From: CAZTDP01 sp964612565
GTDB taxonomy: Bacteria > Patescibacteriota > WWE3 > UBA101185 > UBA10185
Assembly: GCA_964612565.1 (NCBI GenBank)
Contig: CAZTDP010000003.1
Location: forward strand, 5,250-69,249
DNA length: 64,000 bases
Direction of reading: 5' to 3'
Each line of letters starts with the position of its first letter. The stretch's first letter is position 1. Both the position numbers and the translations under genes were made by a program. The notes below the pieces were generated by a model. That model saw only the letters and a list, made by a program, of their open reading frames with translations. It was not told where the DNA came from and made no database searches. Shown here one piece after another: positions 14,042 to 23,182 of this stretch.

Positions 14042-15133
14042 ATGCCCAAAATCAGAGAGAAGCAGGAGAAAATTGCTAAAACTCCTAAAGTACAAACAAT
14101 GCCTGCTGAGCCGACCTCCCAAACTTCAACCATTTTGGCCGCTTACATTGGATACACTTGTGTTAGTGTGGCCGTTGAGGGTAAAGACGGCACTTTTACC
14201 GTTTCGCAATTTCCATATATTTATTCAAAGGATCTTTTTAATGAGTTTGTGGACGAGTCTCACTTTTATACCCAGGTTTTAGGGGTTATTGCTAAAGATT
14301 TTAAAATTAAACTAAGCGACTGCGACATATTACTTACAGGATTTTTGAATGCCCCAACTTTAATCGATTCCTTAAATCCAAAACTAGTTAAGCCCTTACA
14401 CGAACTTCTAAGCTCGTGTGATAGCTACTACCCGGTATTAGTTAACAACTCGGGAATTTTAACAAAAGATTCCTTGTTATCTAACGTGCCTTGTGATTTT
14501 TTGTCCAAAAACGATTTTTATGCAAATCTTTCAATTTATCCTCAACTTATTACTCGTGACTACAATGAACAAACTAACCTAGACAGCATTTTGGTCGATA
14601 AAGTTAATAAAAACCAATTAGTTATAACTTCTGAGAAACAGATCGTATTTACCGGCGACCGCTTTTCCCAAAACGATACTCAGCCTCTTTTTAAGTACGC
14701 TTTAGCGTTGGATCTATTTTCTAGCCCGGGTTTTTACTTTTTTAGTATTGATAAATCAAACAGTTTGATCTTAGATCTACTAATAAAAGCGTACAATCCG
14801 GCAAAACATTTAGACATGACTCAGTATTTGGAAACAGTAGGCACACTCGCAGTTGTTCCGGGCGCATCCGAGTGCCTTGTAACTACAGACTTAGAAACCA
14901 AACAATTTTTTGAATTGTCTAACGACGAGCTTTTTATTTTGCCGCTAGACCAAAATTTGAAAACAAAAATTTCGTTAAAGAGCAAAACCATGGGAAATTT
15001 AGAGGGAGCCGTTCCGAGTGGAACATTAGGTCTGATACTGGACACAAGAGAAGAGAGAAGGCAGCTAGTCTCGGATTTAAAAGTTATGAATTCGTTTATT
15101 AAACAAATTGAAGAGGTCGAAAAGGGGCTGTAA
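14042..15133 (+). CDS. Unknown, weakly GlmL/MutL-like (actin-like fold?)
   Basis: A 363-residue protein. The region ILAAYIGYTCVSVAVEGKDG (residues ~31-50) looks like the first strands of an actin-like ATPase, and the end PSGTLGLILDTREERRQL resembles C-termini of GlmL/MutL-related proteins that I recall from Chloroflexi. The similarity is weak. TATAAT at 14028-14033, 8 nt before the ATG and without a Shine-Dalgarno site, suggests a leaderless start. The next gene begins 4 nt after its stop and is probably a functional partner. Confidence 0.5.
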   Translation: MPKIREKQEKIAKTPKVQTMPAEPTSQTSTILAAYIGYTCVSVAVEGKDGTFTVSQFPYIYSKDLFNEFVDESHFYTQVLGVIAKDFKIKLSDCDILLTGFLNAPTLIDSLNPKLVKPLHELLSSCDSYYPVLVNNSGILTKDSLLSNVPCDFLSKNDFYANLSIYPQLITRDYNEQTNLDSILVDKVNKNQLVITSEKQIVFTGDRFSQNDTQPLFKYALALDLFSSPGFYFFSIDKSNSLILDLLIKAYNPAKHLDMTQYLETVGTLAVVPGASECLVTTDLETKQFFELSNDELFILPLDQNLKTKISLKSKTMGNLEGAVPSGTLGLILDTREERRQLVSDLKVMNSFIKQIEEVEKGL

Positions 15134-15137
15134 TAGT

Positions 15138-16154
15138 ATGTTTGCACCTGTTTTACAAAGAATATATAAAAATAAAAGCCTACTATTAGAGCGCACACTG
15201 CCCTCTAAGGGTAATTTATTTGTTCAAAAGAATGATGTTTTGGAACCGTTCCAAAAACTGGGTGATTGCATGTACTCAAACGAAGTAAATTACTTTGAAG
15301 AAGACTTTAATCCCATTAAATTTTTACGTGAAAAAGTATATTTTAAGTCTGACTCACTTCTGGGAAGTTACAAAGGTAAAAATATTTACGCCCCGTTTAA
15401 CGGATACTTAAATTACGATGAGCAGTCAAAAGGCTACTTTTTTCAAGAAATCCCCTCAAAATTTAACTTACTGTCCGGTGTTTGGGGAGAAGTTAAGGAA
15501 GTTGTGCCCGAAGTATCGGTTTTAATACAGGCCAGGGTTACAGACATCAGTTTAATTGCGTGTACTGATAAAACGGCTTTTGGCGAATTTGTGGTGTTTC
15601 CTAACCCAACTGAAATTTTAGAAAAGTATTACTTAGAAAGTTTTATAAAAAGCACCGAAGACAAAATTGTTTATGTCGGACATTACGCCGATTTGGACTT
15701 AATTAAAAAAGCCATAGATCTAAAGGTGAGCGCCCTTATTGCAGGAAGCGTAGACCCGGAGGGCTTTATATTTGCAAAAAAACATAATTTAGGTTTAGGT
15801 TTAGTAACAGGCTTCGGGCGCCTTGAAACACCGGCCTATCTTTACGAAGTTTTTAACTCGGTCGCCTACAGACACGTCTTTTTTCACGGTGACAAAGGCT
15901 TGCTAAGAATTCCTATGGCGGGGCAGACTGATATACCCGTAACTGCTCAAACAAAAACAACCAAGAGCAGACTGACCGTGTCGCAGGCTGTCAAAAAAGT
16001 TACAAAAGATCAACGAGTTCAGGTTCTTCAAAAACCTCATTTCGGCAAAGTCGGTATAATTGACAGAGTTTTAGATTCTAGTATATTTGTAAAGTTCGAT
16101 AATGAATTAGGGCCAGTCGAAATCTCTCTTCCAAACTTCTTCATCGTCGAGTAG
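15138..16154 (+). CDS. Unknown partner protein with KOW-like C-terminus
   Basis: A 338-residue protein starting at ATG 15138; an upstream in-frame start would overlap the preceding gene. The N-terminus (LLLERTLPSKGNLFVQKNDVLEP) is like proteins encoded next to MutL-like genes in some Chloroflexi. Residues ~300-335 (KPHFGKVGIIDRVLDSSIFV) look like a KOW or SH3-type barrel. A central part (IVYVGHYADLDLIKKAID; GLVTGFG) could be an alpha/beta domain. No signal peptide or membrane helix. Role unknown. Confidence 0.5.
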   Translation: MFAPVLQRIYKNKSLLLERTLPSKGNLFVQKNDVLEPFQKLGDCMYSNEVNYFEEDFNPIKFLREKVYFKSDSLLGSYKGKNIYAPFNGYLNYDEQSKGYFFQEIPSKFNLLSGVWGEVKEVVPEVSVLIQARVTDISLIACTDKTAFGEFVVFPNPTEILEKYYLESFIKSTEDKIVYVGHYADLDLIKKAIDLKVSALIAGSVDPEGFIFAKKHNLGLGLVTGFGRLETPAYLYEVFNSVAYRHVFFHGDKGLLRIPMAGQTDIPVTAQTKTTKSRLTVSQAVKKVTKDQRVQVLQKPHFGKVGIIDRVLDSSIFVKFDNELGPVEISLPNFFIVE

Positions 16155-16167
16155 TATTCAACAACAT

Positions 16168-17385
16168 ATGAGTTCTTTTGAAAAATTTCAACGAGTCTTA
16201 ATTACACTTTTAATCGCCGTAGGGTTCTTTTACGGCGGCTACTACTTTGGGAAAAGCGGCTACATTTTTGAACTAAGAAAAAATCCCCCGAAAATTGAAG
16301 TAATTAACCAATATCCCGGCGACAAAAAAGTTGATTTTGCGCTTTTTTGGCAGGTTTGGGACTTAATTGGCAAAGACTACTTAAACAGACCTGTTGACGG
16401 TCAAGAAATGATGTACGGTGCTATTCAGGGTATGGTTTCTTCATTGGGTGATCCCTATACGTCTTTTTTACCTCCCGATGTCAATCAAAATATTAGCGAT
16501 CAATTAAACGGTAAATATCAGGGCATAGGAGCCGAACTTGATATAAAGGACGGGCAGTTAATAATTGTTTCGCCTATAGACGGTTCGCCGTCTAAAGCCG
16601 CCGGAGTTTTAGCCGGTGACAAAATTTTAAGAATCGAAGGTGTTTCAACCATTGGAATGAGCACAACAGACGCAGTCGCAAAAATTAGAGGCGATTCCGG
16701 AACAAAAATAACTTTGACATTGCAAACCGGAGATCAGGATCCGCGGGATATAACAATAACCCGAGGTGTAATCACAGTCTCAAGTGTTACGTGGCAAGAT
16801 AAGGGTCAGGGAACAGCCTACATCAGAATTAGCCGTTTTGGCGGAGATACTAATAACGAGTGGGACAAAGCCGTCAACGAAATGTCGGTAAAAATGAAAG
16901 AGCTGGATTCTGTAATCGTAGACGTTAGGGGAAACCCGGGCGGCTATTTACAGTCCGCAGTTCATATTGCCAGTGAGTTTTATTCAAATAAGACGGTTTT
17001 GTACGAAGAAGATGCCGACGGCACTCAAATTCCTTACAAATCAGCTACTGCCGGTAGTTTTGTAAAAGTTCCAAGAATAATAGTTTTGATTGACGGTGGC
17101 AGCGCCTCGGCTTCTGAAATATTGGCCGCTGCGTTACACGAAACAATTGGCGCAAAGCTTGTTGGTGTCAAATCCTTTGGAAAAGGAACGATTCAGGATG
17201 CAAAAGATTTTAGCGACGGTTCGGGCGTGCATATAACAATTGCAAAGTGGCTGACTCCTAATAAAAATTGGGTTCACGGTGTGGGTATAGAGCCCGATAC
17301 AAAGGTCGACATAACCGAGCAGGACATAAAGGACGGCAAAGATCCGCAATTAGATTCGGCGCTTGAATTAGCCAACCAACTTTGA
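16168..17385 (+). CDS. ctpA: C-terminal processing peptidase, S41 family
   Basis: A 405-residue secreted-type serine protease. One membrane segment (residues ~10-29, VLITLLIAVGFFYGGYYFG) anchors it facing outside. A PDZ domain spans roughly residues 105-190 (QGIGAELDIKDGQLIIVSPI; AGVLAGDKILRIEGVS). The S41 catalytic region has the SASASE motif at 312-317 and K339 in SFGKG, the Ser-Lys pair of this family. It stops with TGA at 17383-17385. The next gene is another PDZ-containing protease, so this is an envelope quality-control pair. Confidence 0.9.
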   Translation: MSSFEKFQRVLITLLIAVGFFYGGYYFGKSGYIFELRKNPPKIEVINQYPGDKKVDFALFWQVWDLIGKDYLNRPVDGQEMMYGAIQGMVSSLGDPYTSFLPPDVNQNISDQLNGKYQGIGAELDIKDGQLIIVSPIDGSPSKAAGVLAGDKILRIEGVSTIGMSTTDAVAKIRGDSGTKITLTLQTGDQDPRDITITRGVITVSSVTWQDKGQGTAYIRISRFGGDTNNEWDKAVNEMSVKMKELDSVIVDVRGNPGGYLQSAVHIASEFYSNKTVLYEEDADGTQIPYKSATAGSFVKVPRIIVLIDGGSASASEILAAALHETIGAKLVGVKSFGKGTIQDAKDFSDGSGVHITIAKWLTPNKNWVHGVGIEPDTKVDITEQDIKDGKDPQLDSALELANQL

Positions 17386-17440
17386 GAGACTTTACGCGTA
17401 GAAGTAAACGTAGTAGAATCTTTTTTCGATAAGGAGGAAA

Positions 17441-18631
17441 ATGCTGCCAATGAAAAAACCTTCGAGAATTTTAACCGGTATTGCATGGTTCATATTTTTT
17501 TTATCACTAATCTTACTTTTGGATGCCAGATTTAATGGTGATAAAGCTGCCGTCAATTTTATGGGCAGTGCTTTAGCTTCTACCTTTCAAAATATTAATT
17601 CAAAAATCGATTCTTTGTTTCACATAAACAAAACCGGTTACACCGGTCCTGCATCTGTTACTACTCACGAAGTTGTTCAAGAAGAATCAACCGTAATAAA
17701 TGCCGTCGATAAAGTGTCTCCGGCCGTTGTGTCGGTTGTTGTAAAGACAACAAACTTTGACTTTTTTTCGGGCAATTCAACTTCCACCGACCAGGGTATT
17801 GGAACCGGTTTTATTGTTGATAAAAATGGTTTAATTGTTACCAACAGCCATGTTGTTGACGACCCAAACGGTCAGTATTCGGTTGTACTAAAAGACGGTT
17901 CCACCTACGATGTTAATAAAATAAATTTGGACGAAGCCACTGATCTTGCCATTTTAGAAATAACCGCTCGAAACTTGCCAACAGTCGAGCTTGGAAATTC
18001 GGATGTTTTAAAGGTTGGGCAAATGACAATTGCTATTGGCAACGCACTTGGAAGATTTGAAAATACCGTCACGGTGGGGGTTGTTTCCGGTATTCAGCGT
18101 CAACTACAGGCAACGTCCGGGTTTGGAAATGCAAAAACTTACGAAAATATAATTCAAACCGACGCGGCGTTAAATCCCGGCAACAGCGGAGGCCCTTTGC
18201 TAAATTCATCGGGGCAGGTCATTGGGATAAATGTAGCCACCACAGTGGGAGCAGATAATATTAGTTTTGCAATTCCGGTAAATACTTTAAAACCAATACT
18301 AGATGGGTTCATTAAAGAGGGTAGAATAGTGCATCCGTACTTGGGCGTTACCTATGCAACAATAACTCCGGAAATTGCACGGCTTAGAAATTTACCGAGC
18401 GGCGCGTACATTCAATCAGTTGTAAAGGGTTCCCCCGCTGATAAGGCCGGACTTCAAAGAGGAGATATTATTAAGTCGATAAACAACACTACTTTAGACG
18501 ACAAAAGTACTTTAGCCTCAATTGTTGGTAAGTCAAAGGTTGGAGATAAGTTAAATTTGATAGTTGATAGAGATAATAAAGCAGTAAATTTAACCGCAGT
18601 AATCGAAGAAACGCCGGCAAATATGCAGTAA
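17441..18631 (+). CDS. HtrA/DegP-like serine protease
   Basis: A 396-residue trypsin-like protease. A membrane anchor lies at residues ~11-28. The catalytic triad is H137 (TNSHVV), D168 (ATDLAIL) and S249 (NPGNSGGP). One PDZ domain covers the last ~100 residues (HPYLGVTYATITPEIARLRN; GSPADKAGLQRGDIIKSIN). This matches the one-PDZ HtrA/DegS layout. AAGGAGG ends 3 nt before the ATG at 17441 and 12 nt before the ATG at 17450, so either could serve. Confidence 0.9.
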   Translation: MLPMKKPSRILTGIAWFIFFLSLILLLDARFNGDKAAVNFMGSALASTFQNINSKIDSLFHINKTGYTGPASVTTHEVVQEESTVINAVDKVSPAVVSVVVKTTNFDFFSGNSTSTDQGIGTGFIVDKNGLIVTNSHVVDDPNGQYSVVLKDGSTYDVNKINLDEATDLAILEITARNLPTVELGNSDVLKVGQMTIAIGNALGRFENTVTVGVVSGIQRQLQATSGFGNAKTYENIIQTDAALNPGNSGGPLLNSSGQVIGINVATTVGADNISFAIPVNTLKPILDGFIKEGRIVHPYLGVTYATITPEIARLRNLPSGAYIQSVVKGSPADKAGLQRGDIIKSINNTTLDDKSTLASIVGKSKVGDKLNLIVDRDNKAVNLTAVIEETPANMQ

Positions 18632-18659
18632 GTTTGCTAGCATTAAACAAGTTCGTGTG

Positions 18660-19595
18660 TTAATTAAGGGTCAGACAATCCTCAAGCATGCCGGTTATTT
18701 CACCGTTCATAATCATTTCAATGTTGTGCCACGATTTGTTTAGTCTGTGGTCGGTGACACGATTTTGCGGAAAGTTGTAGGTTCTTATCTTTTCGTTTCG
18801 TTCTCCGGTTCCTACTTGACCGGTTCTTAAGTCGGTTATACTTTTTACTTGTTGTTCTTGCATCATTGTGTAAAGGCGTGAATTTAAAATGCCTAGGGCT
18901 TTTTCACGATTTTTGCCTTGAAAACGCTCTTCCTGACACTCAACAATGACACCGGTAGGTTTATGAATGAGTCTAACTGCGGTGGAAACTTTGTTTACGT
19001 TTTGACCTCCACGGCCGCCCGATCTAAAAAACTCCCATGTAAGATCGTCGGGCTTTATTTCAATTTCAACCTTTTTAAGTTTTGGCAAAACAGCAACCGT
19101 TGCTGTGGATGTGTGAATTCTTCCGCCGGACTCCGTTATTGGGACACGCTGGACACGATGAACACCTGATTCGTGTTTTAATAAATTGTAGGCATCCTTG
19201 CCCCGTACCTCTATCGAAATGGTTTTTATTCCGCCAATTTCGTTTTCAGACTTAAATAATTCTTCTAATTTCCAACCGGTTTTTTCGGCGTATCGCGCGT
19301 ACATTCTGTATAAATCGAAAGCAAATAAGCCTGCTTCGTTTCCTCCGGTTCCGGATCTTATTTCGAGTGTGGCTACGTTTGGGTTTATGTTTACACCTCC
19401 GTCGGGGTTTGTTGCCTCCTCGTTATCCTCGTCGGTTGTTTGAGTAGATTGTTCAAGTGCTAATTTTTGTTCTTTTAAGTTTAGGATTTCTTCGTCAATT
19501 AGCGTAGAAAATTCGGCATCGGCGCCGATTTTCATTTTTTCATGCTCGGCAATTTTTTCGTCTATTTCTTTTAGTGCTTTTTGAATGTAGTCCAT
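18660..19595 (-). CDS. prfA: Peptide chain release factor 1
   Basis: A 311-residue class I release factor. GGQ at residues 196-198 triggers hydrolysis. The tripeptide PIT at 152-154 (RVPITES) matches the PxT of RF1, which reads UAA and UAG; RF2 would carry SPF. It is shorter than the usual ~360 residues, with a reduced N-terminal domain. The upstream TATAAT lies 12 nt from the ATG. The order rpmE-prfA is common in bacteria. Confidence 0.93.
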   Translation of the reverse strand: MDYIQKALKEIDEKIAEHEKMKIGADAEFSTLIDEEILNLKEQKLALEQSTQTTDEDNEEATNPDGGVNINPNVATLEIRSGTGGNEAGLFAFDLYRMYARYAEKTGWKLEELFKSENEIGGIKTISIEVRGKDAYNLLKHESGVHRVQRVPITESGGRIHTSTATVAVLPKLKKVEIEIKPDDLTWEFFRSGGRGGQNVNKVSTAVRLIHKPTGVIVECQEERFQGKNREKALGILNSRLYTMMQEQQVKSITDLRTGQVGTGERNEKIRTYNFPQNRVTDHRLNKSWHNIEMIMNGEITGMLEDCLTLN

Positions 19596-19652
19596 AGGTA
19601 CACCTATATTATAGTTTCAATCTTGGATAGATAATAGATAGGAACGATTGAT

Positions 19653-19985
19653 CTACTTGCTTGTTTCTTCGGATTTGGCTTGTTTAAGCAGTTCTTTAAA
19701 GTTAATTTCAGCGTTTGTTTTTGAAGATCTTTTGCTCATTTTTTTGTTTTCTTTAATTTTGTCGGCTTCTTTCTTTCGTGTTTCGGCAAGTTCCATTTTT
19801 TTGTTAAATTTATCAATTCTTCTTTCAGTGTCGACAAATCTTCTTGTACCTGTGTAAAAAGGATGGCAGGCACTGCAAATTTCAACCGAAATTGTCGGTA
19901 ATGTGGACATTGTTTTAAAAGTGTTGCCGCAAGCGCAGGTAACAACACATTCTGTATTAACTTTTGGGTGTATATCGTTTTTCAT
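19653..19985 (-). CDS. rpmE: 50S ribosomal protein bL31, extended
   Basis: A 110-residue L31, longer than the usual ~70. The first ~65 residues are the L31 core with zinc-type cysteines (CACG, then CSACHPFYTG) and RFVDTERRIDKFNKK. The last ~40 residues are a Lys/Glu-rich helical extension not found in standard L31. It is transcribed toward prfA. Confidence 0.9.
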   Translation of the reverse strand: MKNDIHPKVNTECVVTCACGNTFKTMSTLPTISVEICSACHPFYTGTRRFVDTERRIDKFNKKMELAETRKKEADKIKENKKMSKRSSKTNAEINFKELLKQAKSEETSK

Positions 19986-20031
19986 ATAAAATCCTTCAGT
20001 GCGTTTGAAAGTATATCAATTTTTTGACGGT

Positions 20032-21048
20032 TTAACAAGGGATCGAGTTTTTCGACTCGGCCATGACAACGCCCGCCGTTATAACAGCAACCCCGATAAC
20101 CATGTATGCATTAGGCATTTCCCCTAGCAGAAGGTACGCAAAAGGAAGCGTAAATACCGGCGTTAAGTAGCCATACATAGCGCTGTCCGAAATTTTTGCG
20201 TTATCCAAGGCCCACTGGTTTAATGTGTATGCAACGATTGACGAAACAAGAGCCATATACAAAAGACCCAATAGGGCATCTAAGTCCAGATTTGCATGGC
20301 TCGAAAGTGAAGTTTGCGGCTGTGCAAAGTTTTCAATAATTGCCAGGGGTAAGAGTGTCGCCAGTCCAACATAAAAGGTTGAAAATATTAAAAGGGTAGG
20401 GGAGTACTTTTTGGTCATAGGTTTTATATTTATAAAACTTAAGGTTTTTTTCATCATGCTTGATCTTTCTCCCATGCTGTACTTTGACCAAATTATAAAT
20501 ATTAGATATAAAAATGCGTACATAAGGCTTAGTACGTTACCCAAAACGCGTTCTGTAATTCCTAGAGTACCTGCCGCGGACCCGGATATAATCGGCTCAA
20601 TGACTATTAAAATCGTACCTAGCGACGCTGTAATTAGACCTGCTGAAACCCAGCCATTTATCTTTTCCTTGTAAAAATAATGTCCCGCGTAAACTGAGGC
20701 AACGGTTCCTAAAACACCTATAATGGTGGCATCTAGGGCGGTAGTGTACTTTAAGCTTATAAATAAGATGGCTAGTGAGGTTTGTGAAAAAAGCCCGAGT
20801 AAAAAGAAGTTGAGATAGTCCTTTTTATTAATTTGTTCACGTTTTAACAATATTGAAATAAAGGGCAAAAGAACAACACAAACTATCAAAAAGCGTAAAA
20901 ACAGAAAGGTAAGAGGTGGAATGTAGTCCACTGTGTGTTTAATTATCGGTGTCGCTGCGGCCCAAATGAGGTTTACTGCCAAAAAAGCAATTTGTGCTAA
21001 AAAAAGTTTTGAATATTTAAAGGGTTTTTTGGGCAGTGGGTTTTTCAT
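20032..21048 (-). CDS. EamA-family DMT transporter
   Basis: A 338-residue protein with about ten membrane helices in two EamA repeats. The N-terminal repeat begins LAQIAFLAVNLIWAAATPII and the second repeat includes SSIVAYTLNQWALDNA and YGYLTPVFTLPFAYLLLGE, both typical of drug/metabolite exporters. The substrate cannot be predicted. It lies 7 nt downstream of hisS on the same strand and may be cotranscribed. Confidence 0.85.
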   Translation of the reverse strand: MKNPLPKKPFKYSKLFLAQIAFLAVNLIWAAATPIIKHTVDYIPPLTFLFLRFLIVCVVLLPFISILLKREQINKKDYLNFFLLGLFSQTSLAILFISLKYTTALDATIIGVLGTVASVYAGHYFYKEKINGWVSAGLITASLGTILIVIEPIISGSAAGTLGITERVLGNVLSLMYAFLYLIFIIWSKYSMGERSSMMKKTLSFINIKPMTKKYSPTLLIFSTFYVGLATLLPLAIIENFAQPQTSLSSHANLDLDALLGLLYMALVSSIVAYTLNQWALDNAKISDSAMYGYLTPVFTLPFAYLLLGEMPNAYMVIGVAVITAGVVMAESKNSIPC

Positions 21049-21055
21049 GACTGTT

Positions 21056-22357
21056 TTAAATTATTTTGGCTAAAAACTCTTCTAGCGGTACGCTGGTTTG
21101 GGTTTTGGCAGCCATGTCTTTTACAGTAATTGTGCCGTTGTTAACTTCTTCCTCACCGATGATAAGAACTGATTTTATGCCGGTTTTGTCGGCGTACTTT
21201 AGCTGTTTTTCAAGTTTTGAACTGTCTAACCATATTTCTACTTTTTTACCTTTTTTTCTAAGTGCCTGAGCGGTTTCTAAAGTAGCCTGGGTGTACTTAG
21301 TATCAATGTCCGGCCAAAGTGTTACCAAATACTCTGTTTCGGCCTCAAAATTGGGCAGCAAGCCCCAGTTTTCTAAAAAGTTCCTAAATGTTACATCGCC
21401 CATACCAAAACCGATTCCGGAAAGTTTTTGAGATGAAAAAAGAGATATAAGATCGTCGTATCTTCCGCCTCCGCACATTGCTCGATTGTTCTCGGGCGTC
21501 ATATCAAAAAGTTCAAAGACAGTTCCTGTATAGTAATCAAGTCCGCGCATGATAGTGCTGTCGAGTTTTAAAAATTTATTAAGTTCGGTTTTTTTTGAAA
21601 GTTCCAGCAGTTTTGTAACCTCTTCTGCTCCATCCGATTTGTCCGATAAAGATTTAATCCACTTTTCCGGGTCTTCCAAGAAGTCGATAATCGCCAGGTA
21701 CTGCTTTTCATCAAGTGTCAAAGTCTCGGTCAGTATTTGTTTAAAAGTTTCCTCGGTGATTTTAGGCTTTTTATCAATTGCTTTGATAACATTTAGCTTT
21801 TTACCGTCTTTTATGCCAATTTCATCAAAAAAGCTCTCGACGAATCTTCGATTATTAAATCTAATTTCAAACATGTTTTCTTTTGCACCAAACGCCTTAA
21901 GAATGTCAGTAATAATCGAAAGGATCTCCCATTCGGCCGTTGTCTGATCAGAACCGAAAACATCGACATTTAATTGGTAATGTTCGCGCAAACGACCCTT
22001 TTGAGGCTTTTCATATCTCCACAAATTAGGAATTGAAAACCAACGAATCGGTGTCGGGAGTTCGCCTAATTTTTGAGCCACCATTCTTGCAACCGTCGGC
22101 GTCATTTCGGGTCTAATAGCCACTTTTCTATCACCCCGGTCGGTAAATGAGTAAAGCTGCTCGTTTACAAGCTCGTCTCCGGATTTTGCAGCGTATAAGT
22201 CAAAAGGTTCAATAAACGGGCCGTCGTATTGTTTGTAACCATAGCTCTTGCACACCCTCGCCCAAGTTTCAAAAATGTAATTTCTCACACGCATATCTTC
22301 GGGATAAAAATCCCGCGCGCCTTTGTATGGTTGCGTAGGTAGTTTGGATTCAGCCAT
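21056..22357 (-). CDS. hisS: Histidyl-tRNA synthetase
   Basis: A 433-residue class II synthetase of normal length. Motif 2 region: RPEMTPTVARM and RYEKPQKGRLREHYQLNVDVFG. Histidine-binding motif: LDYYTGTVFEL, with GGGRYDDL downstream. The C-terminal ~90 residues are the anticodon-binding domain. TATCAT lies 6 nt upstream of the ATG and no Shine-Dalgarno site is seen, so the transcript is probably leaderless. Confidence 0.96.
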   Translation of the reverse strand: MAESKLPTQPYKGARDFYPEDMRVRNYIFETWARVCKSYGYKQYDGPFIEPFDLYAAKSGDELVNEQLYSFTDRGDRKVAIRPEMTPTVARMVAQKLGELPTPIRWFSIPNLWRYEKPQKGRLREHYQLNVDVFGSDQTTAEWEILSIITDILKAFGAKENMFEIRFNNRRFVESFFDEIGIKDGKKLNVIKAIDKKPKITEETFKQILTETLTLDEKQYLAIIDFLEDPEKWIKSLSDKSDGAEEVTKLLELSKKTELNKFLKLDSTIMRGLDYYTGTVFELFDMTPENNRAMCGGGRYDDLISLFSSQKLSGIGFGMGDVTFRNFLENWGLLPNFEAETEYLVTLWPDIDTKYTQATLETAQALRKKGKKVEIWLDSSKLEKQLKYADKTGIKSVLIIGEEEVNNGTITVKDMAAKTQTSVPLEEFLAKII

Positions 22358-22526
22358 GTGTAAATGATAGCAGAAAAAGTCTGTGAGTGGCTAGGCTATT
22401 TGCTTGCACGGTCAAAAGGCCTCGGCCCTGAGACTGGAACCGAAGATATAAGTTTTATGGCCCGTAGAGTCTCTTTTTTGTGCCTTTCTCTAGACTAACA
22501 CCTTCATCTAAGATATGATGATAGCC

Positions 22527-23177
22527 ATGGAAATAACTTACATCGGCCATTCATGTTTCAAAATAAAGGGAAAAGATTCAAGTATAGTAATTGATCCTTA
22601 CGATCCAAAAATAGGCTACAAACTTCCAAAATTAGAGTGCGATGTTTTACTTACAACCCACGACCATTTCGATCACCACAATGTTGACGGTGTTTCCGGC
22701 TATAAAATGCTGATCGAAGGCCCCGGTGAATACGAATTAAATGGCGTTTTTATCTACGGTATTCAGGTTTTCCACGACGACAAACAGGGAGAGGAACGAG
22801 GAAAGCAGACAATTTATTTAATAGACATCGACGGTATTACTTTGTTACACCTTGGAGATCTTGGTCACGAACTTTCAAAAGAGACTTTAGAAAAAATCTC
22901 AAAAGTTGACGTTCTAATGATTCCGATAGGCGGAGTCTATACAATAGGGCCCGAAAAGGCGGTAAAAGTAATTTCATCTTTGGAGCCGGGAATTGTTATT
23001 CCCATGCACTATAAGACGGATGATTTAAAGGGATTTGACGATTTGGCCGGAGTTGATAAATTTATGGATGAAATGGGAGTGGAGAACAACGTAAAGAGTG
23101 AAGATAAGCTTAAGGTTTCGACAAGGAGTGATATTCCGGAAGAAACCGAAGTTGTGATCCTCAAACCCAGCCACTAA
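22527..23177 (+). CDS. Metallo-beta-lactamase-fold hydrolase (UPF0173-like)
   Basis: A 216-residue protein with the metal-binding motif THDHFDHH at residues 44-51 and IGHSCFKI at the start, as in UPF0173/YtkL proteins. Further ligands are likely in LLHLGDLGH and IPMHYKT. The ATG at 22527 is chosen over 22515 because TATGAT (22514-22519) ends 7 nt before it, with TAGACT 17 bp further up, which makes the earlier ATG part of the -10 box. The substrate is unknown. dnaB begins 6 nt after its stop. Confidence 0.85.
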   Translation: MEITYIGHSCFKIKGKDSSIVIDPYDPKIGYKLPKLECDVLLTTHDHFDHHNVDGVSGYKMLIEGPGEYELNGVFIYGIQVFHDDKQGEERGKQTIYLIDIDGITLLHLGDLGHELSKETLEKISKVDVLMIPIGGVYTIGPEKAVKVISSLEPGIVIPMHYKTDDLKGFDDLAGVDKFMDEMGVENNVKSEDKLKVSTRSDIPEETEVVILKPSH

Positions 23178-23182
23178 ACTTC

